64,000 nt of DNA. Source: Croceitalea marina (GTDB taxonomy: Bacteria > Bacteroidota > Bacteroidia > Flavobacteriales > Flavobacteriaceae). The notes below the pieces were generated by a model, which was not told the origin of the DNA, searched no databases, and worked only from the letters and a program-made list of their open reading frames with translations. Location of the stretch: assembly GCF_042684265.1 (NCBI RefSeq), contig NZ_JBHULB010000081.1, positions 1 through 64,000 on the forward strand. Direction: 5' to 3'. Made by a program: the position numbers and the translations under genes. Below, one piece after another: positions 33,080 through 42,818 of this stretch; position 1 is the stretch's first letter, and every line of letters starts with the position of its first letter.

Positions 33080-35611
33080 ATGGCTGAAGGAGAAAAATTG
33101 ATACCTATCAACATTGATGATGAAATGAAATCTGCCTACATTGATTATTCAATGTCGGTCATTGTGTCACGTGCCCTACCTGATGTCAGGGATGGTTTAA
33201 AACCGGTTCATAGAAGGGTGCTATACGGCATGCATGAATTGGGGGTTCGTTCAAATAGTGCCCACAAAAAATCGGCCCGTATCGTAGGTGAGGTTTTGGG
33301 TAAGTACCACCCTCATGGTGATACCTCGGTATACGACAGTATGGTGCGTATGGCGCAGGAATGGAGTTTGAGGTATATGTTGGTTGATGGACAAGGTAAC
33401 TTTGGTTCGGTAGATGGTGATAGCCCCGCTGCGATGCGTTACACGGAGGCGCGCATGCGAAAAATCGCTGACGATATGTTGGCAGATATCGATAAGGATA
33501 CAGTCGATCATCAATTGAACTTTGATGATTCATTGAAAGAACCTACTGTTTTACCTACTCGAGTTCCACAACTTCTGGTTAATGGGGCATCTGGAATTGC
33601 TGTTGGTATGGCAACAAATATGCCGCCACACAATCTTTCTGAAGTAGTTGATGGTACCATCGCCTACATAGATAATCATGACATTGAAATCGATGAACTT
33701 ATAACACACATAAAGGCACCTGATTTTCCTACCGGAGGTATTATCTATGGATATGATGGTGTTAAAGAGGCTTTTCATACAGGTCGTGGCAGAGTAGTAA
33801 TGCGGGCCAAAGCTACCTTTGAAGAAGTACAGGGTAAGGAAAGTATCATTGTTACTGAAATACCTTATCAAGTCAATAAGGCCGACATGATCAAAAAGAC
33901 GGCTGACCTAATAAATGATAAGAAGATTGAAGGTATTTCAGCGATAAGGGATGAATCTGATAGAAAGGGTATGCGTATCGTGTACATTCTTAAAAGAGAT
34001 GCCATTCCTAATATCGTTTTAAATACGCTTTATAAGTACACTGCTTTACAATCGTCTTTTAGTGTTAACAATATTGCCCTTGTTAATGGGCGTCCGCAGT
34101 TGCTTAACCTAAAGGAGATGATTCATCATTTTGTTGAACATCGTCATGAGGTAGTTGTTAGAAGAACCAAGTTTGAACTTAAAAAAGCCGAGGATAGAGC
34201 GCATATACTAGAAGGTTTAATTATTGCATCTGATAATATAGATAGGGTTATTGAGATTATTAGGGGTTCTTCGAATGTTGATGAGGCTCGCAACAATTTG
34301 ATGGAAGAATTCAAGTTAACTGAAATTCAAGCGAAAGCCATTGTAGAAATGCGCCTACGACAGTTAACGGGTCTAGAGCAAGATAAATTACGAGAAGAAT
34401 ATGATGCACTCTTACTTACTATCGAAGATTTGAAAGATATCTTGGATAAGAAGGAGAGAAGAATGCAAATAATAAAAGATGAGTTAATTGAGGTAAAAGA
34501 TAAGTATGGTGATGAGCGTCGCTCCGAAATTAACTTTGCAGGAGGAGATTTGAGTATTGAAGATATGATACCTGATGAGCAAGTAGTTATAACTATTTCT
34601 CATGCGGGCTACATCAAACGTACGCCACTTACCGAATACAAAACGCAGAACAGGGGAGGAGTCGGTCAAAAAGCATCATCTACCCGTAACGAAGACTTTT
34701 TAGAGCATCTATTTGTTGGTACAAACCACCAATACATGCTTTTCTTTACACAAAAAGGAAAATGTTTCTGGATGCGTGTCTATGAAATACCTGAAGGAAG
34801 CAGAACTTCTAAAGGTAGGGCGATACAAAACCTTATTAACATAGAGAGTGAAGATAAGGTCAAAGCCTTTATTTGTACACAAGATTTAAAGGATGAGGAT
34901 TATGTAAATAGTCATTATGTAATCATGGCAACCAAAAAAGGTACTGTAAAGAAAACTTCTTTAGAGCAGTACTCAAGACCAAGGCAAAATGGTATAAATG
35001 CCATAACCATTAAGGATAATGATGAATTGCTTGAAGCTAAACTTACTACGGGCACAAGCGAAATATTCCTAGGGCTTAAATCAGGAAAAGCTATTCGTTT
35101 TGAAGAAAGTAAAACTCGACCTATGGGAAGGAATGCCTCTGGGGTTCGCGGAATTACTTTGGCAAGCGATACCGATGAGGTAATAGGAATGGTATCTGTG
35201 CATAATTTTGAAGATAATATTCTTGTGGTTTCAGAAAATGGTTATGGCAAAAGATCTAACATAGACGATTATCGCGTAACTAATAGAGGTGGAAAAGGGG
35301 TAAAGACCATTTCCATCACTGATAAAACAGGAGGTCTGGTTGCTATAAAAAATGTAACGGATTCTGACGATTTAATGATAATTAATAAATCAGGTATTGC
35401 GATACGTTTGGGTGTGGAAGATTTAAGAGTGATGGGGCGTGCAACCCAAGGTGTTAGACTTATCAACCTAAAAGGCAACGATAGTATTGCGGCAGTGGCC
35501 AAGGTAATGAAAGATGAAGATGCCGTTGAGGGTACCGATATACTTGATATTGAGGTAAATGAGGAAGATGGCACGGCTCTTGATAATACAGATACCGAAA
35601 CAAAAGAATAA
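33080..35611 (+). CDS. gyrA: DNA gyrase subunit A
   Basis: An 843-residue type IIA topoisomerase subunit that introduces negative supercoils with GyrB. The catalytic tyrosine is in A-A-M-R-Y-T-E-A-R-M near residue 121. The quinolone-resistance region reads H-P-H-G-D-T-S-V-Y-D: the position equal to E. coli Ser83 is Thr and that equal to Asp87 is Asp. Wild-type Thr83 is known in other susceptible species, so this is not evidence of resistance. Six C-terminal beta-pinwheel blades follow from about 500, including the GyrA-box-like Q-N-R-G-G-V-G. The tail is acidic. Confidence 0.97.
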   Translation: MAEGEKLIPINIDDEMKSAYIDYSMSVIVSRALPDVRDGLKPVHRRVLYGMHELGVRSNSAHKKSARIVGEVLGKYHPHGDTSVYDSMVRMAQEWSLRYMLVDGQGNFGSVDGDSPAAMRYTEARMRKIADDMLADIDKDTVDHQLNFDDSLKEPTVLPTRVPQLLVNGASGIAVGMATNMPPHNLSEVVDGTIAYIDNHDIEIDELITHIKAPDFPTGGIIYGYDGVKEAFHTGRGRVVMRAKATFEEVQGKESIIVTEIPYQVNKADMIKKTADLINDKKIEGISAIRDESDRKGMRIVYILKRDAIPNIVLNTLYKYTALQSSFSVNNIALVNGRPQLLNLKEMIHHFVEHRHEVVVRRTKFELKKAEDRAHILEGLIIASDNIDRVIEIIRGSSNVDEARNNLMEEFKLTEIQAKAIVEMRLRQLTGLEQDKLREEYDALLLTIEDLKDILDKKERRMQIIKDELIEVKDKYGDERRSEINFAGGDLSIEDMIPDEQVVITISHAGYIKRTPLTEYKTQNRGGVGQKASSTRNEDFLEHLFVGTNHQYMLFFTQKGKCFWMRVYEIPEGSRTSKGRAIQNLINIESEDKVKAFICTQDLKDEDYVNSHYVIMATKKGTVKKTSLEQYSRPRQNGINAITIKDNDELLEAKLTTGTSEIFLGLKSGKAIRFEESKTRPMGRNASGVRGITLASDTDEVIGMVSVHNFEDNILVVSENGYGKRSNIDDYRVTNRGGKGVKTISITDKTGGLVAIKNVTDSDDLMIINKSGIAIRLGVEDLRVMGRATQGVRLINLKGNDSIAAVAKVMKDEDAVEGTDILDIEVNEEDGTALDNTDTETKE

Positions 35612-35639
35612 ACAATAAACACTAAATATTACATTAAAA

Positions 35640-36884
35640 ATGAAAACAAGGATTTTAATACTTCTTACCGCAATGATTTCGATGGTAGGATTTTCACAAA
35701 AAAATGAGATTAAAGCTGCTGATAAAGCGATGAAAAGTGGCAATGCAGCCGAAGCAAAAACTATTTTGGAAGGGGCAAAGTCCCTAATAGATGGTGCTGA
35801 TGCTAAATACCAGGCTCAGGCGTATTCCATTTTAGGTAATGCTTACGCCAATCTTTCTGAGTTTGAACCCGCAATAAACGCTCTGAATAAAGTTATTTCA
35901 GTAGAAGAGACTTCAGGTAAAAAGAAGTTTACTGCAGATGCGCAGCAAAGGTTAAGTCAAATGACAGCGGATATTATCAATGCTGCTGTAGAGGATAACA
36001 ACAATAAAGATTACAAAGCAGGAGCTGAGAAATTATATATGGGTTACAAACTAAGCCCGAAAGATACTATCTACCTTTACTATGCGGCGAGTAGTGCAGT
36101 TAATGGTGCCCATTATGATACAGCGTTAGAGTATTATAATGAATTAAAAGAGATAGGTTATGATGGAAGTGCAGTAAAATATAGTGCGGTAAATGTGGAA
36201 ACCGGGGAAGTAGAAGAAATGGACGAAGCGACCCGAGATCTTTATGTAAAAGCAGGTACACACAAAGATCCTAAAGAAGAAAAAACCCCTTCTAAGAAAG
36301 CTGAAATTGTAAAGAACGTTGCTCTTATCTATCAGCAACAAGGCAAAAATGAAGAGGCCTTAGCAGCTTACGAAGATGCTATTGCAAGTAACCCCGACGA
36401 TGTAAATTTAATTTTAAACAAGGCTAATTTATATTATACCCTTGGTGATAAAGATAAGTTCAAAGAACTTATGGCAAAGGCTTCTGCCATGGCTCCAGAT
36501 AATCCAGATTTAATGTATAACATAGGAGTTATAAGCATGGAACAGGGTAATTTAGAAGAAGCACGTGCTGCTTATTTAAGAGTGCTTGAAATAGACCCTA
36601 GCTATGTGAATGCGCAACTAAACCTTTCTACGTCATATGTAAACGAAGGAAACAGTTTGATCGATGAGATGAATACCTTAGGTACATCAAGAGCGGATAC
36701 AGCCCGCTATGATGAGTTAAAGAAAAAGAAGGATGATTTATTTTTAAAAGGTTCGAAGGTTTTAGAAGAAGCTTTAAAAATGAACCCTGATAATGAAGGT
36801 GTATTATCCCAATTAAAGAACATTTACGGTGCACTTGGTGATACTGAAAACTTCATGAGAATTAAAAAGTTGTTAGGTGAGTAG
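35640..36884 (+). CDS. Exported tetratricopeptide-repeat protein
   Basis: A 414-residue protein with a signal peptide (residues 1-19, ending G-F-S-Q). Several TPR units are visible: residues about 25-90, about 125-165, and a clear run over about 220-330 with A-L-I-Y-Q-Q-Q-G-K-N-E-E-A-L-A-A-Y-E-D-A-I and M-Y-N-I-G-V-I-S-M-E-Q-G-N-L-E-E-A. TPRs are protein-binding scaffolds, and no enzyme domain is present. It follows gyrA by 28 bp and ends at a strong bidirectional terminator. The partner is unknown. Confidence 0.87.
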   Translation: MKTRILILLTAMISMVGFSQKNEIKAADKAMKSGNAAEAKTILEGAKSLIDGADAKYQAQAYSILGNAYANLSEFEPAINALNKVISVEETSGKKKFTADAQQRLSQMTADIINAAVEDNNNKDYKAGAEKLYMGYKLSPKDTIYLYYAASSAVNGAHYDTALEYYNELKEIGYDGSAVKYSAVNVETGEVEEMDEATRDLYVKAGTHKDPKEEKTPSKKAEIVKNVALIYQQQGKNEEALAAYEDAIASNPDDVNLILNKANLYYTLGDKDKFKELMAKASAMAPDNPDLMYNIGVISMEQGNLEEARAAYLRVLEIDPSYVNAQLNLSTSYVNEGNSLIDEMNTLGTSRADTARYDELKKKKDDLFLKGSKVLEEALKMNPDNEGVLSQLKNIYGALGDTENFMRIKKLLGE

Positions 36885-36902
36885 ATTTAAAATATACTCT
36901 TT

Positions 36903-36934
36903 AAAAAAGCCTTGACAATTGTCAAGGCTTTTTT
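36903..36934. terminator. Bidirectional Rho-independent terminator
   Basis: A perfect 14-bp stem (36903-36916 with 36921-36934) with an AATT loop, flanked by A and T runs. It can stop both the TPR gene and the convergent NlpC/P60 gene, whose stop codon (36934-36936) overlaps its last base. Confidence 0.92.
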
Positions 36935-37686
36935 TATATGATCTTTTTGATGACCCGAAGCTTGTGGGTATATATTTTTTCTTGAGGGTTGAAAATACCA
37001 GTATGATCTATTCTATCAATTCTTACATATCCGTAAGAATGTATAATGTAATTATCTTTCAAAATAATACCAACATGATCTATAATTCCATCAGAGTTAT
37101 CAAAGAATGCTAAATCACCAGGTTCACTTTCTTCGATAAAACTTAAAGCCTCACCTTGTGTAGCTTGCTTTTCGGTATTTCGAAATAGCTTAAAACCGTT
37201 TGCCTTATACACCATTTGTGTAAAACCAGAACAATCTACACCAAATGGAGTTTTACCGCCTGATAAGGATGGCGCATTTAAAAAGAGAAGCGCTGTCTCG
37301 ACTAGTTTAGATTTGTCCTGTTTTGGTTTTTGAGAATTTCCTTCATGAGTTTGGCCCAAAAAACCACTCACATCTATTCTTGCTCCTAAAGTAATGGGTT
37401 GAAAGATTTCTTCCGAAGTTAATATATGTGATATGAAATCGGTAGCTAAGATTTGATTTTTATCAATGTTAAGTTTATTAAAATCTTCTTCAGAAACTAA
37501 CTTAAATTGATTCTTGCTAACCCAACCTTCTTGTCCATCAAATGCAACTACAATACGAACCCAGTGTTTACGATTTTCTTTTATTTTAAAAAGATCACCA
37601 TATACTAGTTGGGTTACCATCGCTGTAGAATCATCGGGTGATACCCTAACGGGAACGATGCTTAAGTGGCAAATTCCATATTGCAT
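36934..37686 (-). CDS. NlpC/P60-family cell-wall hydrolase with SH3-like domain
   Basis: A 250-residue putative D,L-endopeptidase of peptidoglycan. An SH3b-like N-terminal part (about 5-70) contains V-Y-G-D-L-F-K-I-K-E and G-W-V-S. The NlpC/P60 domain has the catalytic Cys in F-G-V-D-C-S-G-F-T-Q near 160 and the His in I-D-H-V-G-I near 207, with P-G-D-L-A-F-F between them. The start at 37686 is chosen because the longer frame overlaps the thiolase and adds a run of Trp. No signal peptide is obvious. It follows the thiolase by 14 bp. Confidence 0.88.
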   Translation of the reverse strand: MQYGICHLSIVPVRVSPDDSTAMVTQLVYGDLFKIKENRKHWVRIVVAFDGQEGWVSKNQFKLVSEEDFNKLNIDKNQILATDFISHILTSEEIFQPITLGARIDVSGFLGQTHEGNSQKPKQDKSKLVETALLFLNAPSLSGGKTPFGVDCSGFTQMVYKANGFKLFRNTEKQATQGEALSFIEESEPGDLAFFDNSDGIIDHVGIILKDNYIIHSYGYVRIDRIDHTGIFNPQEKIYTHKLRVIKKII

Positions 37687-37700
37687 GCTACTGGTCGAAA

Positions 37701-38876
37701 TTAGTTTCGTTCCAAGACAATAGCTGAAGCACCACCACCACCATTGCATATAGCTGCAGCTCCAATTTTACCATTATTCTGCTCAAGCACATTAATTAAA
37801 GTAACTATAATTCTTGCTCCAGAGCAACCTAACGGATGGCCTAAGGAAACTGCCCCACCATTAACGTTCACATTGCTGTCTTCAAGATTTAAAAGCTTCA
37901 TATTGGCCAAACCAACAACCGAGAATGCCTCATTGAATTCAAAATAATCAACATCATTCAGCGCTATTCTTGCTTTATCTAAGGCTTTTGGTAATGCTTT
38001 AGCCGGAGCCGTAGTAAACCATTTCGGTTCCTGTGCGGCATCAGCATAGCTTTTAATTTTTACTAGTGGCTTTATACCTAAAGCGGCTGCTTTGTCCGCA
38101 CTCATTAATACCAATGCCGCAGCACCATCGTTTATGGTAGAGGCGTTAGCGGCAGTAACCGTTCCGTCTTTAGAAAATGCTGGTCTTAAGGCCGGAATTT
38201 TCTCCATTCTAACATTTTTGAATTCCTCATCTTCATTGACCACAATTGGCTCACCCCTTCGTTGAGGTACTTCAACAGGAATTATTTCATTTTTAAATTT
38301 ACCCTCCTCCCATGCTTTTGCGGAGCGTTGGTATGATTGAATGGCAAATGCATCTTGATCTTCACGAGAAAAATCATGCTCGGTAGCACAAGCGTCTGCA
38401 CAAACACCCATGGCGTTCTGATCATAGACATCTACTAGCCCATCTTTTTGCATTCCATCAATCAAAGTTGCAGGGCCAAATTTTGAACCATTTCTCATAT
38501 GTACGTAATGCGGAATAAGACTCATGTTTTCCATCCCACCAGCAACGACAATCTCATTATATCCCAAAGCAATGGACTGAGCCGCCTGCATTACAGTTTT
38601 CATGCCCGAGGCACATACTTTATTTATAGTGGTACAGGGTACTGTCTCGGGGATTCCTGCAAAAATAGCTGCTTGACGGGCTGGTGCTTGTCCAGTTCCG
38701 GCCTGAACGACATTGCCCATAAGTACTTCATCAACCATATCGGGTTTTACATTTGCTTTTTTAAGAGCTCCTTCTATAGCAATTGCTCCCAATTTTGGTG
38801 CTGGAATATTAGATAATGCACCCATAAAACTTCCTATTGGTGTTCTAACTGCAGAGACAATAACAACTTCTTTCAT
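37701..38876 (-). CDS. Acetyl-CoA acetyltransferase (thiolase)
   Basis: A 391-residue thiolase that condenses or cleaves acyl-CoA. The nucleophilic cysteine is in I-N-K-V-C-A-S-G-M-K near residue 89. The His in N-G-G-A-V-S-L-G-H-P-L-G-C-S-G-A-R and the second Cys in C-N-G-G-G-G-A lie near 350 and 380. Length and S-A-V-R-T-P-I-G-S-F at the start fit the AtoB/PhaA type. No other beta-oxidation gene is adjacent. Confidence 0.93.
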   Translation of the reverse strand: MKEVVIVSAVRTPIGSFMGALSNIPAPKLGAIAIEGALKKANVKPDMVDEVLMGNVVQAGTGQAPARQAAIFAGIPETVPCTTINKVCASGMKTVMQAAQSIALGYNEIVVAGGMENMSLIPHYVHMRNGSKFGPATLIDGMQKDGLVDVYDQNAMGVCADACATEHDFSREDQDAFAIQSYQRSAKAWEEGKFKNEIIPVEVPQRRGEPIVVNEDEEFKNVRMEKIPALRPAFSKDGTVTAANASTINDGAAALVLMSADKAAALGIKPLVKIKSYADAAQEPKWFTTAPAKALPKALDKARIALNDVDYFEFNEAFSVVGLANMKLLNLEDSNVNVNGGAVSLGHPLGCSGARIIVTLINVLEQNNGKIGAAAICNGGGGASAIVLERN

Positions 38877-38964
38877 ACTAGTAATTTTGTTCCTGCGAAA
38901 ATACTAAAATTAACAGCATTACAACAGTTTAATGATTTATGGGATACATGAAATTAGATTTCTT

Positions 38965-38972
38965 TATTTTTG
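38965..38972 (+). promoter_or_regulatory. -7 promoter element of the HD phosphodiesterase gene
   Basis: TATTTTTG matches TAnnTTTG and predicts a start near 38978, 13 bp before the ATG at 38991. This argues for that ATG over an upstream TTG at 38970, which would precede the transcript. Confidence 0.5.
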
Positions 38973-38990
38973 AGCTTAGAGCTTTTTTAT

Positions 38991-41030
38991 ATGGGCAAAA
39001 CACTTGATGATTTTTATAAGAAACAGTCGGTGATTTACAAGTATGTGCTATACTTTATTTCCATTGCCCTAATTGTTTTTTTCTTTCCGAGAGGTGGTAA
39101 ATTCAAGTATGACTTTCAAAAAGGAAAGCCTTGGCAGTATGAGAATCTATATGCTCCTTTCGATTTTTCAATTAAGAAGACCGATGAGGATATTTCTGCT
39201 GAACGAAAGTTACTGGAGTCCAATAAGGCAGATTATTACACTTTTGATCAACAAGTTTATCAAGAGGTATTGAATAAATATGAAGTCAATTTCAAGAGTG
39301 CCTTTTCTTCAGATGCCCTTTCAACTAGCGAAAGAAATAAATTATACTCGGCAGGTAAAGCTGTTTTAGATTCTATTTATAAAGATGGACTTTTTAAAGA
39401 ACAAATAGGTAGTGATGAGGTTTTTCTAATACGAAATAACACTGCGAGAACTATACCGCAAAACAGCATAAAGTATGTCTCTAATTCCAATACGTTTATA
39501 GCTTCTTACATTGATAATTTTCGACTTGGAGCTAACAAAGCTGAATTGGTAAGAGTACTTAATTCCGTTATAAAAGCAAATGTTACCTATAATAAAAGTC
39601 TTTCGGATAAAGCCTTGCAAGAGGAGCTTTCTAAAGTTTCTTTCACTAGAGGAAATATTTTAGAAGGCAAGCTAGTCATAGCAAAAGGGGAAGTCGTAGA
39701 ATCGGATAATTATAATATCCTTAATTCTTTAAAGCAAGAATACGAATCAGAACTATGGAAAGGTAGCAATTACTACTTTATACTTTTCGGATATACAGTT
39801 TTGGTCGCATTGGTTTTGGTCATGCTGTTCTTGTTCTTAAAAAAATACCGCCCTGAGATTTTTGCAAATAACAATAAGGTCACTTTTATTTTTGTGAATA
39901 TTCTTTTAATGGTATTCGTGACCACACTAGTCGTTAAGAACAATGAAAACTATGTTTATGTGGTGCCTTTGTGCATTTTACCACTTATTCTAAAGAACTT
40001 TTTTGATGCACGTCTCGGACTTTTTGTGCACGTGCTGACCATCCTCATTTTAGGTTTTGTAGTGCCTAATAGTTTTGAGTATATATTCTTGCAAATAATA
40101 GCGGGTATTGTAACTATTCTTTCGGTTTCGGAACTCTATAAAAGAGCTAACTTATTTATATCTGTCGGTCAGATTACGTTTATTTATATTGTCGGATATT
40201 TTGCCTTCCACATTATTCATGAAGGCAACCTTGATAATATCGAATGGGTCACTTTTGGTATTTTCTTATTAAATGGTATGATTACGCTATTTGCCCAGCC
40301 ACTTATTTATTTATATGAAAAGATATTTGGTTTGGTTTCCGATGTTTCTTTGCTTGAACTTTCAGATACCAATTCCAAACTATTAAAAGAACTTTCAAAT
40401 AAAGCACCGGGTACCTTTCATCATTCGTTGCAAGTAGCGAACTTGGCCGAAGCAGCTGCCAATGAAATAGGGGCGAACGCCATGTTAGTGAGAGTAGGAG
40501 CTTTATATCATGATATAGGCAAAATGAATAGGCCAGCTTATTTTACTGAAAATCAGATTACGAATGCCAACCCGCATAATGAACTACCGCCAAAAGAGAG
40601 CGCAAAGATTATAATAGACCATGTTATTGAGGGTATAGAATTAGCCAGAAAGTATAACTTGCCAGACCGAGTAATTGACTTTTTAAGAACCCACCATGGT
40701 ACTTCGTTAGTGTATTATTTTTATAAAAAGCAACAAGAAATCGATGAAGATGTAGATGAGGCAAATTTTAGATATCCCGGCCCGATACCTTTCTCTAAAG
40801 AAACTGCAATTTTAATGATGGCAGATTCTGTTGAGGCAGCTTCTAAAAGCCTTAAATCACCGACTTATGGTATGATAGACGAGTTTGTGGAAAAAATAGT
40901 GAAAGGCCAAATGCAGGCGAACCAATACTTGAATGCCAATATCACTTTTAAAGAAATTGAAGCTGTAAAGAAAGTTCTGAAACAAAAACTGACCAATATT
41001 TACCATCTAAGGGTAGAGTATCCTGAATAA
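38991..41030 (+). CDS. 7TM-HD family cyclic-dinucleotide phosphodiesterase, PgpH-like
   Basis: A 679-residue membrane protein. One N-terminal helix (about 17-34) precedes an extracytoplasmic 7TMR-HDED domain (about 40-255). A seven-helix membrane block spans about 260-450 and a cytoplasmic HD domain about 475-640. The metal-binding motif is F-H-H-S-L-Q-V-A-N near 478 with A-L-Y-H-D-I-G-K-M near 508, and a distal H-H-G-T near 560. PgpH in Listeria hydrolyses c-di-AMP; the same activity here is inferred from architecture. Confidence 0.9.
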   Translation: MGKTLDDFYKKQSVIYKYVLYFISIALIVFFFPRGGKFKYDFQKGKPWQYENLYAPFDFSIKKTDEDISAERKLLESNKADYYTFDQQVYQEVLNKYEVNFKSAFSSDALSTSERNKLYSAGKAVLDSIYKDGLFKEQIGSDEVFLIRNNTARTIPQNSIKYVSNSNTFIASYIDNFRLGANKAELVRVLNSVIKANVTYNKSLSDKALQEELSKVSFTRGNILEGKLVIAKGEVVESDNYNILNSLKQEYESELWKGSNYYFILFGYTVLVALVLVMLFLFLKKYRPEIFANNNKVTFIFVNILLMVFVTTLVVKNNENYVYVVPLCILPLILKNFFDARLGLFVHVLTILILGFVVPNSFEYIFLQIIAGIVTILSVSELYKRANLFISVGQITFIYIVGYFAFHIIHEGNLDNIEWVTFGIFLLNGMITLFAQPLIYLYEKIFGLVSDVSLLELSDTNSKLLKELSNKAPGTFHHSLQVANLAEAAANEIGANAMLVRVGALYHDIGKMNRPAYFTENQITNANPHNELPPKESAKIIIDHVIEGIELARKYNLPDRVIDFLRTHHGTSLVYYFYKKQQEIDEDVDEANFRYPGPIPFSKETAILMMADSVEAASKSLKSPTYGMIDEFVEKIVKGQMQANQYLNANITFKEIEAVKKVLKQKLTNIYHLRVEYPE

Positions 41031-41093
41031 TAACCAGTTAAAGAAGCTTGAAAAAAAGTAAATAAATTGTTGTGTATTCGTAGTGGAAAAATG

Positions 41094-41101
41094 TACATTT
41101 G
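41094..41101 (+). promoter_or_regulatory. Promoter of the tRNA-Ser/tRNA-Pro unit
   Basis: TACATTTG matches TAnnTTTG, 42 bp upstream of tRNA-Ser. A TTG at 41070-41072 lies near the -33 position. Confidence 0.6.
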
Positions 41102-41142
41102 CATCCGCATTTTAAGCGAAAGTTCATTAATAAAGATTTTTA

Positions 41143-41226
41143 GGAGAGGTGCCGGAGTGGTAACGGAGCAGATTGCTAATCTGTCGACGCGTAAGTGTCG
41201 CATGGGTTCGAGTCCCATTCTCTCCG
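41143..41226 (+). tRNA. tRNA-Ser(GCT)
   Basis: An 84-nt class II tRNA. The acceptor stem GGAGAGG pairs with the matching 3' segment ending at 41225, with discriminator G. The anticodon loop TTGCTAA gives GCT (codons AGC/AGU). There is a variable arm and a T loop with GGTTCGAGTCC. CCA is not encoded. Confidence 0.95.
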
Positions 41227-41263
41227 CAATTTTCTTGAAAATAGCAACAAGATAACCAAGTAT

Positions 41264-41338
41264 CGGGGTGTAGCGTAGCCCGGTTATCGCGCCGCGTTTG
41301 GGACGCGGAGGTCGCAGGTTCGAATCCTGCCACCCCGA
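41264..41338 (+). tRNA. tRNA-Pro(TGG)
   Basis: A 75-nt tRNA with acceptor stem CGGGGTG/CACCCCG and discriminator A. The anticodon loop TTTGGGA gives TGG, and the T loop is GGTTCGAATCC. CCA is not encoded. It lies 37 bp after tRNA-Ser, probably on the same transcript. An integrase gene lies about 220 bp downstream, so its 3' end is a candidate integration site. Confidence 0.95.
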
Positions 41339-41341
41339 CGA

Positions 41342-41396
41342 ACCGCCTTTTGGCGGTCATCATTACCCTGCTAATTTATTGATTAGCAGGGTTTTT
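41342..41396 (+). terminator. Terminator of the tRNA unit
   Basis: A 6-bp hairpin (41342-41347 with 41352-41357) is followed by a stronger 11-bp perfect stem (41365-41375 with 41382-41392) that runs into TTTTT. The remaining stretch to the integrase contains short inverted repeats but no gene. Confidence 0.85.
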
Positions 41397-41555
41397 CATT
41401 TTTTCTGCAATCATTTGATATCGTTTAAAACCACCTTTTAGGTGTGCAATTCGGTGTACAAAACTGTATACAATATGTGCTAACTTTAAGTATCATTTAG
41501 AGCAATTTAGATGTAGTCTTTGAACAAAAATTGTTTAACCAAAAGACTTAAAGAT

Positions 41556-42818
41556 ATGCGTACGGACAGCACATTAGGAGTGATTTTCTTCACTAGGAAA
41601 AAAAGAAACAACCCCGAAAGATTGGACATCTATGTCCGGATTACGGTCAACAAAGAACGGGCAGAATTCAGTATCAAACGTGACATTGCGGTGTGCAATT
41701 GGGACATTTTTAGGTGCAGGGCCAAAGAAACCGGTGAAAACCTGATTTTATTGAACAGCTATCTGGATGATGTATATGCCGAAGTCCTCAACGCCCACAA
41801 ACAATTGCACTCTGAAAGGAAGCTTATCACAGCAAAGGGAATCAAGCTAAGGTACTTCGGGGAGGACGAGGAACGGATGTCCTTAATGCAAGCAGTGGAA
41901 TATCACAACAAGAACATCAACAACGAGCTCAAACCTGGAACGTTAAAGAACTACTTTTCCACGGAGAAGTACTTAAAAGAGTTTTTACAGGAAAAACTAA
42001 AGACCAATGATATTTATTTGGTACAGCTGAACTATAAGTTCATCGTGAACTTCGAAAACTATATAAGGACCTATGAACCCAAGACGACAAGAAAGACCTG
42101 TACCAACAATGGGGTAATGAAGCACATGGAACGATTGCGAAAGATCATCAATCTTTCCCTAAAAATGGAATGGCTGGAAAAAGACCCATTTAGAAATTAT
42201 AAGCTCAGATTTATAAGAAACGAGAGGGATTATCTAACAGAAAGAGAACTTCAACTATTGGAAGACACTTCTTTTATGACCCGAGGTCTGGAAACGGTAA
42301 AGGATGTCTTCTTGTTCAGTTGCTATACGGGACTCTCATACATTGACATCAAAGAATTACGGCCCGACCAAGTCATGATAGGGATAGATGGCCACCAATG
42401 GATTTATACCAAAAGGGCAAAAACAAATGAAACGGTTAAAATTCCATTATTGCCCAAGGCCAAGGAAATCTTGGAGAAGTACAAGGAAGAAATGCAACTG
42501 ACAGGAGAATTGTTACCAGTGTTAAGCAACCAAAAGACAAACAAAAACCTAAAGGAAATCGCCAAGGCCTGTGACATCCATAAGAACATAACCTTCCATG
42601 TCGCACGCCATACATTCGCCACAACGGTAACATTGTCCAATGGAGTACCCATAGAGACAGTTTCCAAGCTTTTAGGGCATACAAAGCTGTCCACGACCCA
42701 AATCTATGCTAGAGTGGTACAGAAGAAAGTAGGGGAGGATATGCAGGAGTTGATGGAGAAATTAAAGAATAAGAAGGAAGTTGAAAGAAGCTTAGTCCCC
42801 AAATCTTACCAAAACTAA
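41556..42818 (+). CDS. Tyrosine recombinase / integrase (Bacteroidota mobile-element type)
   Basis: A 420-residue site-specific recombinase. An N-terminal arm-binding domain begins S-T-L-G-V-I-F-F-T-R-K-K. A SAM-like core-binding domain spans about 95-195 and the catalytic domain about 210-400. Catalytic marks are H-V-A-R-H-T-F-A near 350, L-G-H-T near 377 and the nucleophile Tyr in T-Q-I-Y-A-R near 387. The first catalytic Arg is replaced by Ser (C-Y-T-G-L-S-Y-I-D), a change described for IntDOT of the Bacteroides element CTnDOT. I prefer the ATG at 41556 over a TTG at 41520. It lies just after tRNA-Pro. Confidence 0.92.
   Translation: MRTDSTLGVIFFTRKKRNNPERLDIYVRITVNKERAEFSIKRDIAVCNWDIFRCRAKETGENLILLNSYLDDVYAEVLNAHKQLHSERKLITAKGIKLRYFGEDEERMSLMQAVEYHNKNINNELKPGTLKNYFSTEKYLKEFLQEKLKTNDIYLVQLNYKFIVNFENYIRTYEPKTTRKTCTNNGVMKHMERLRKIINLSLKMEWLEKDPFRNYKLRFIRNERDYLTERELQLLEDTSFMTRGLETVKDVFLFSCYTGLSYIDIKELRPDQVMIGIDGHQWIYTKRAKTNETVKIPLLPKAKEILEKYKEEMQLTGELLPVLSNQKTNKNLKEIAKACDIHKNITFHVARHTFATTVTLSNGVPIETVSKLLGHTKLSTTQIYARVVQKKVGEDMQELMEKLKNKKEVERSLVPKSYQN
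42797..42813 (+). repeat. Left arm of a 17-bp inverted repeat
   Basis: CCCCAAATCTTACCAAA lies in the last codons of the integrase gene. Its reverse complement recurs with one mismatch at 43696-43712, on the far side of the mobilization gene. Confidence 0.6.

Noticed and set aside
33186..33871. Long antisense frames within gyrA
   Set aside because: They are shadows of the strong gyrA coding frame, with odd composition and no start signals.
33080..35611. Thr at the Ser83-equivalent of GyrA as a quinolone-resistance mutation
   Set aside because: Thr is the wild-type residue at this site in other susceptible bacteria, and Asp87 is unchanged.
37687..37749. Longer start for the NlpC/P60 protein
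   Set aside because: It overlaps the thiolase 3' end and encodes an implausible Trp/Cys-rich prefix.
41067..41363. Open frames on both strands across the tRNA-Ser and tRNA-Pro genes
   Set aside because: They are chance frames over two well-supported tRNA genes.
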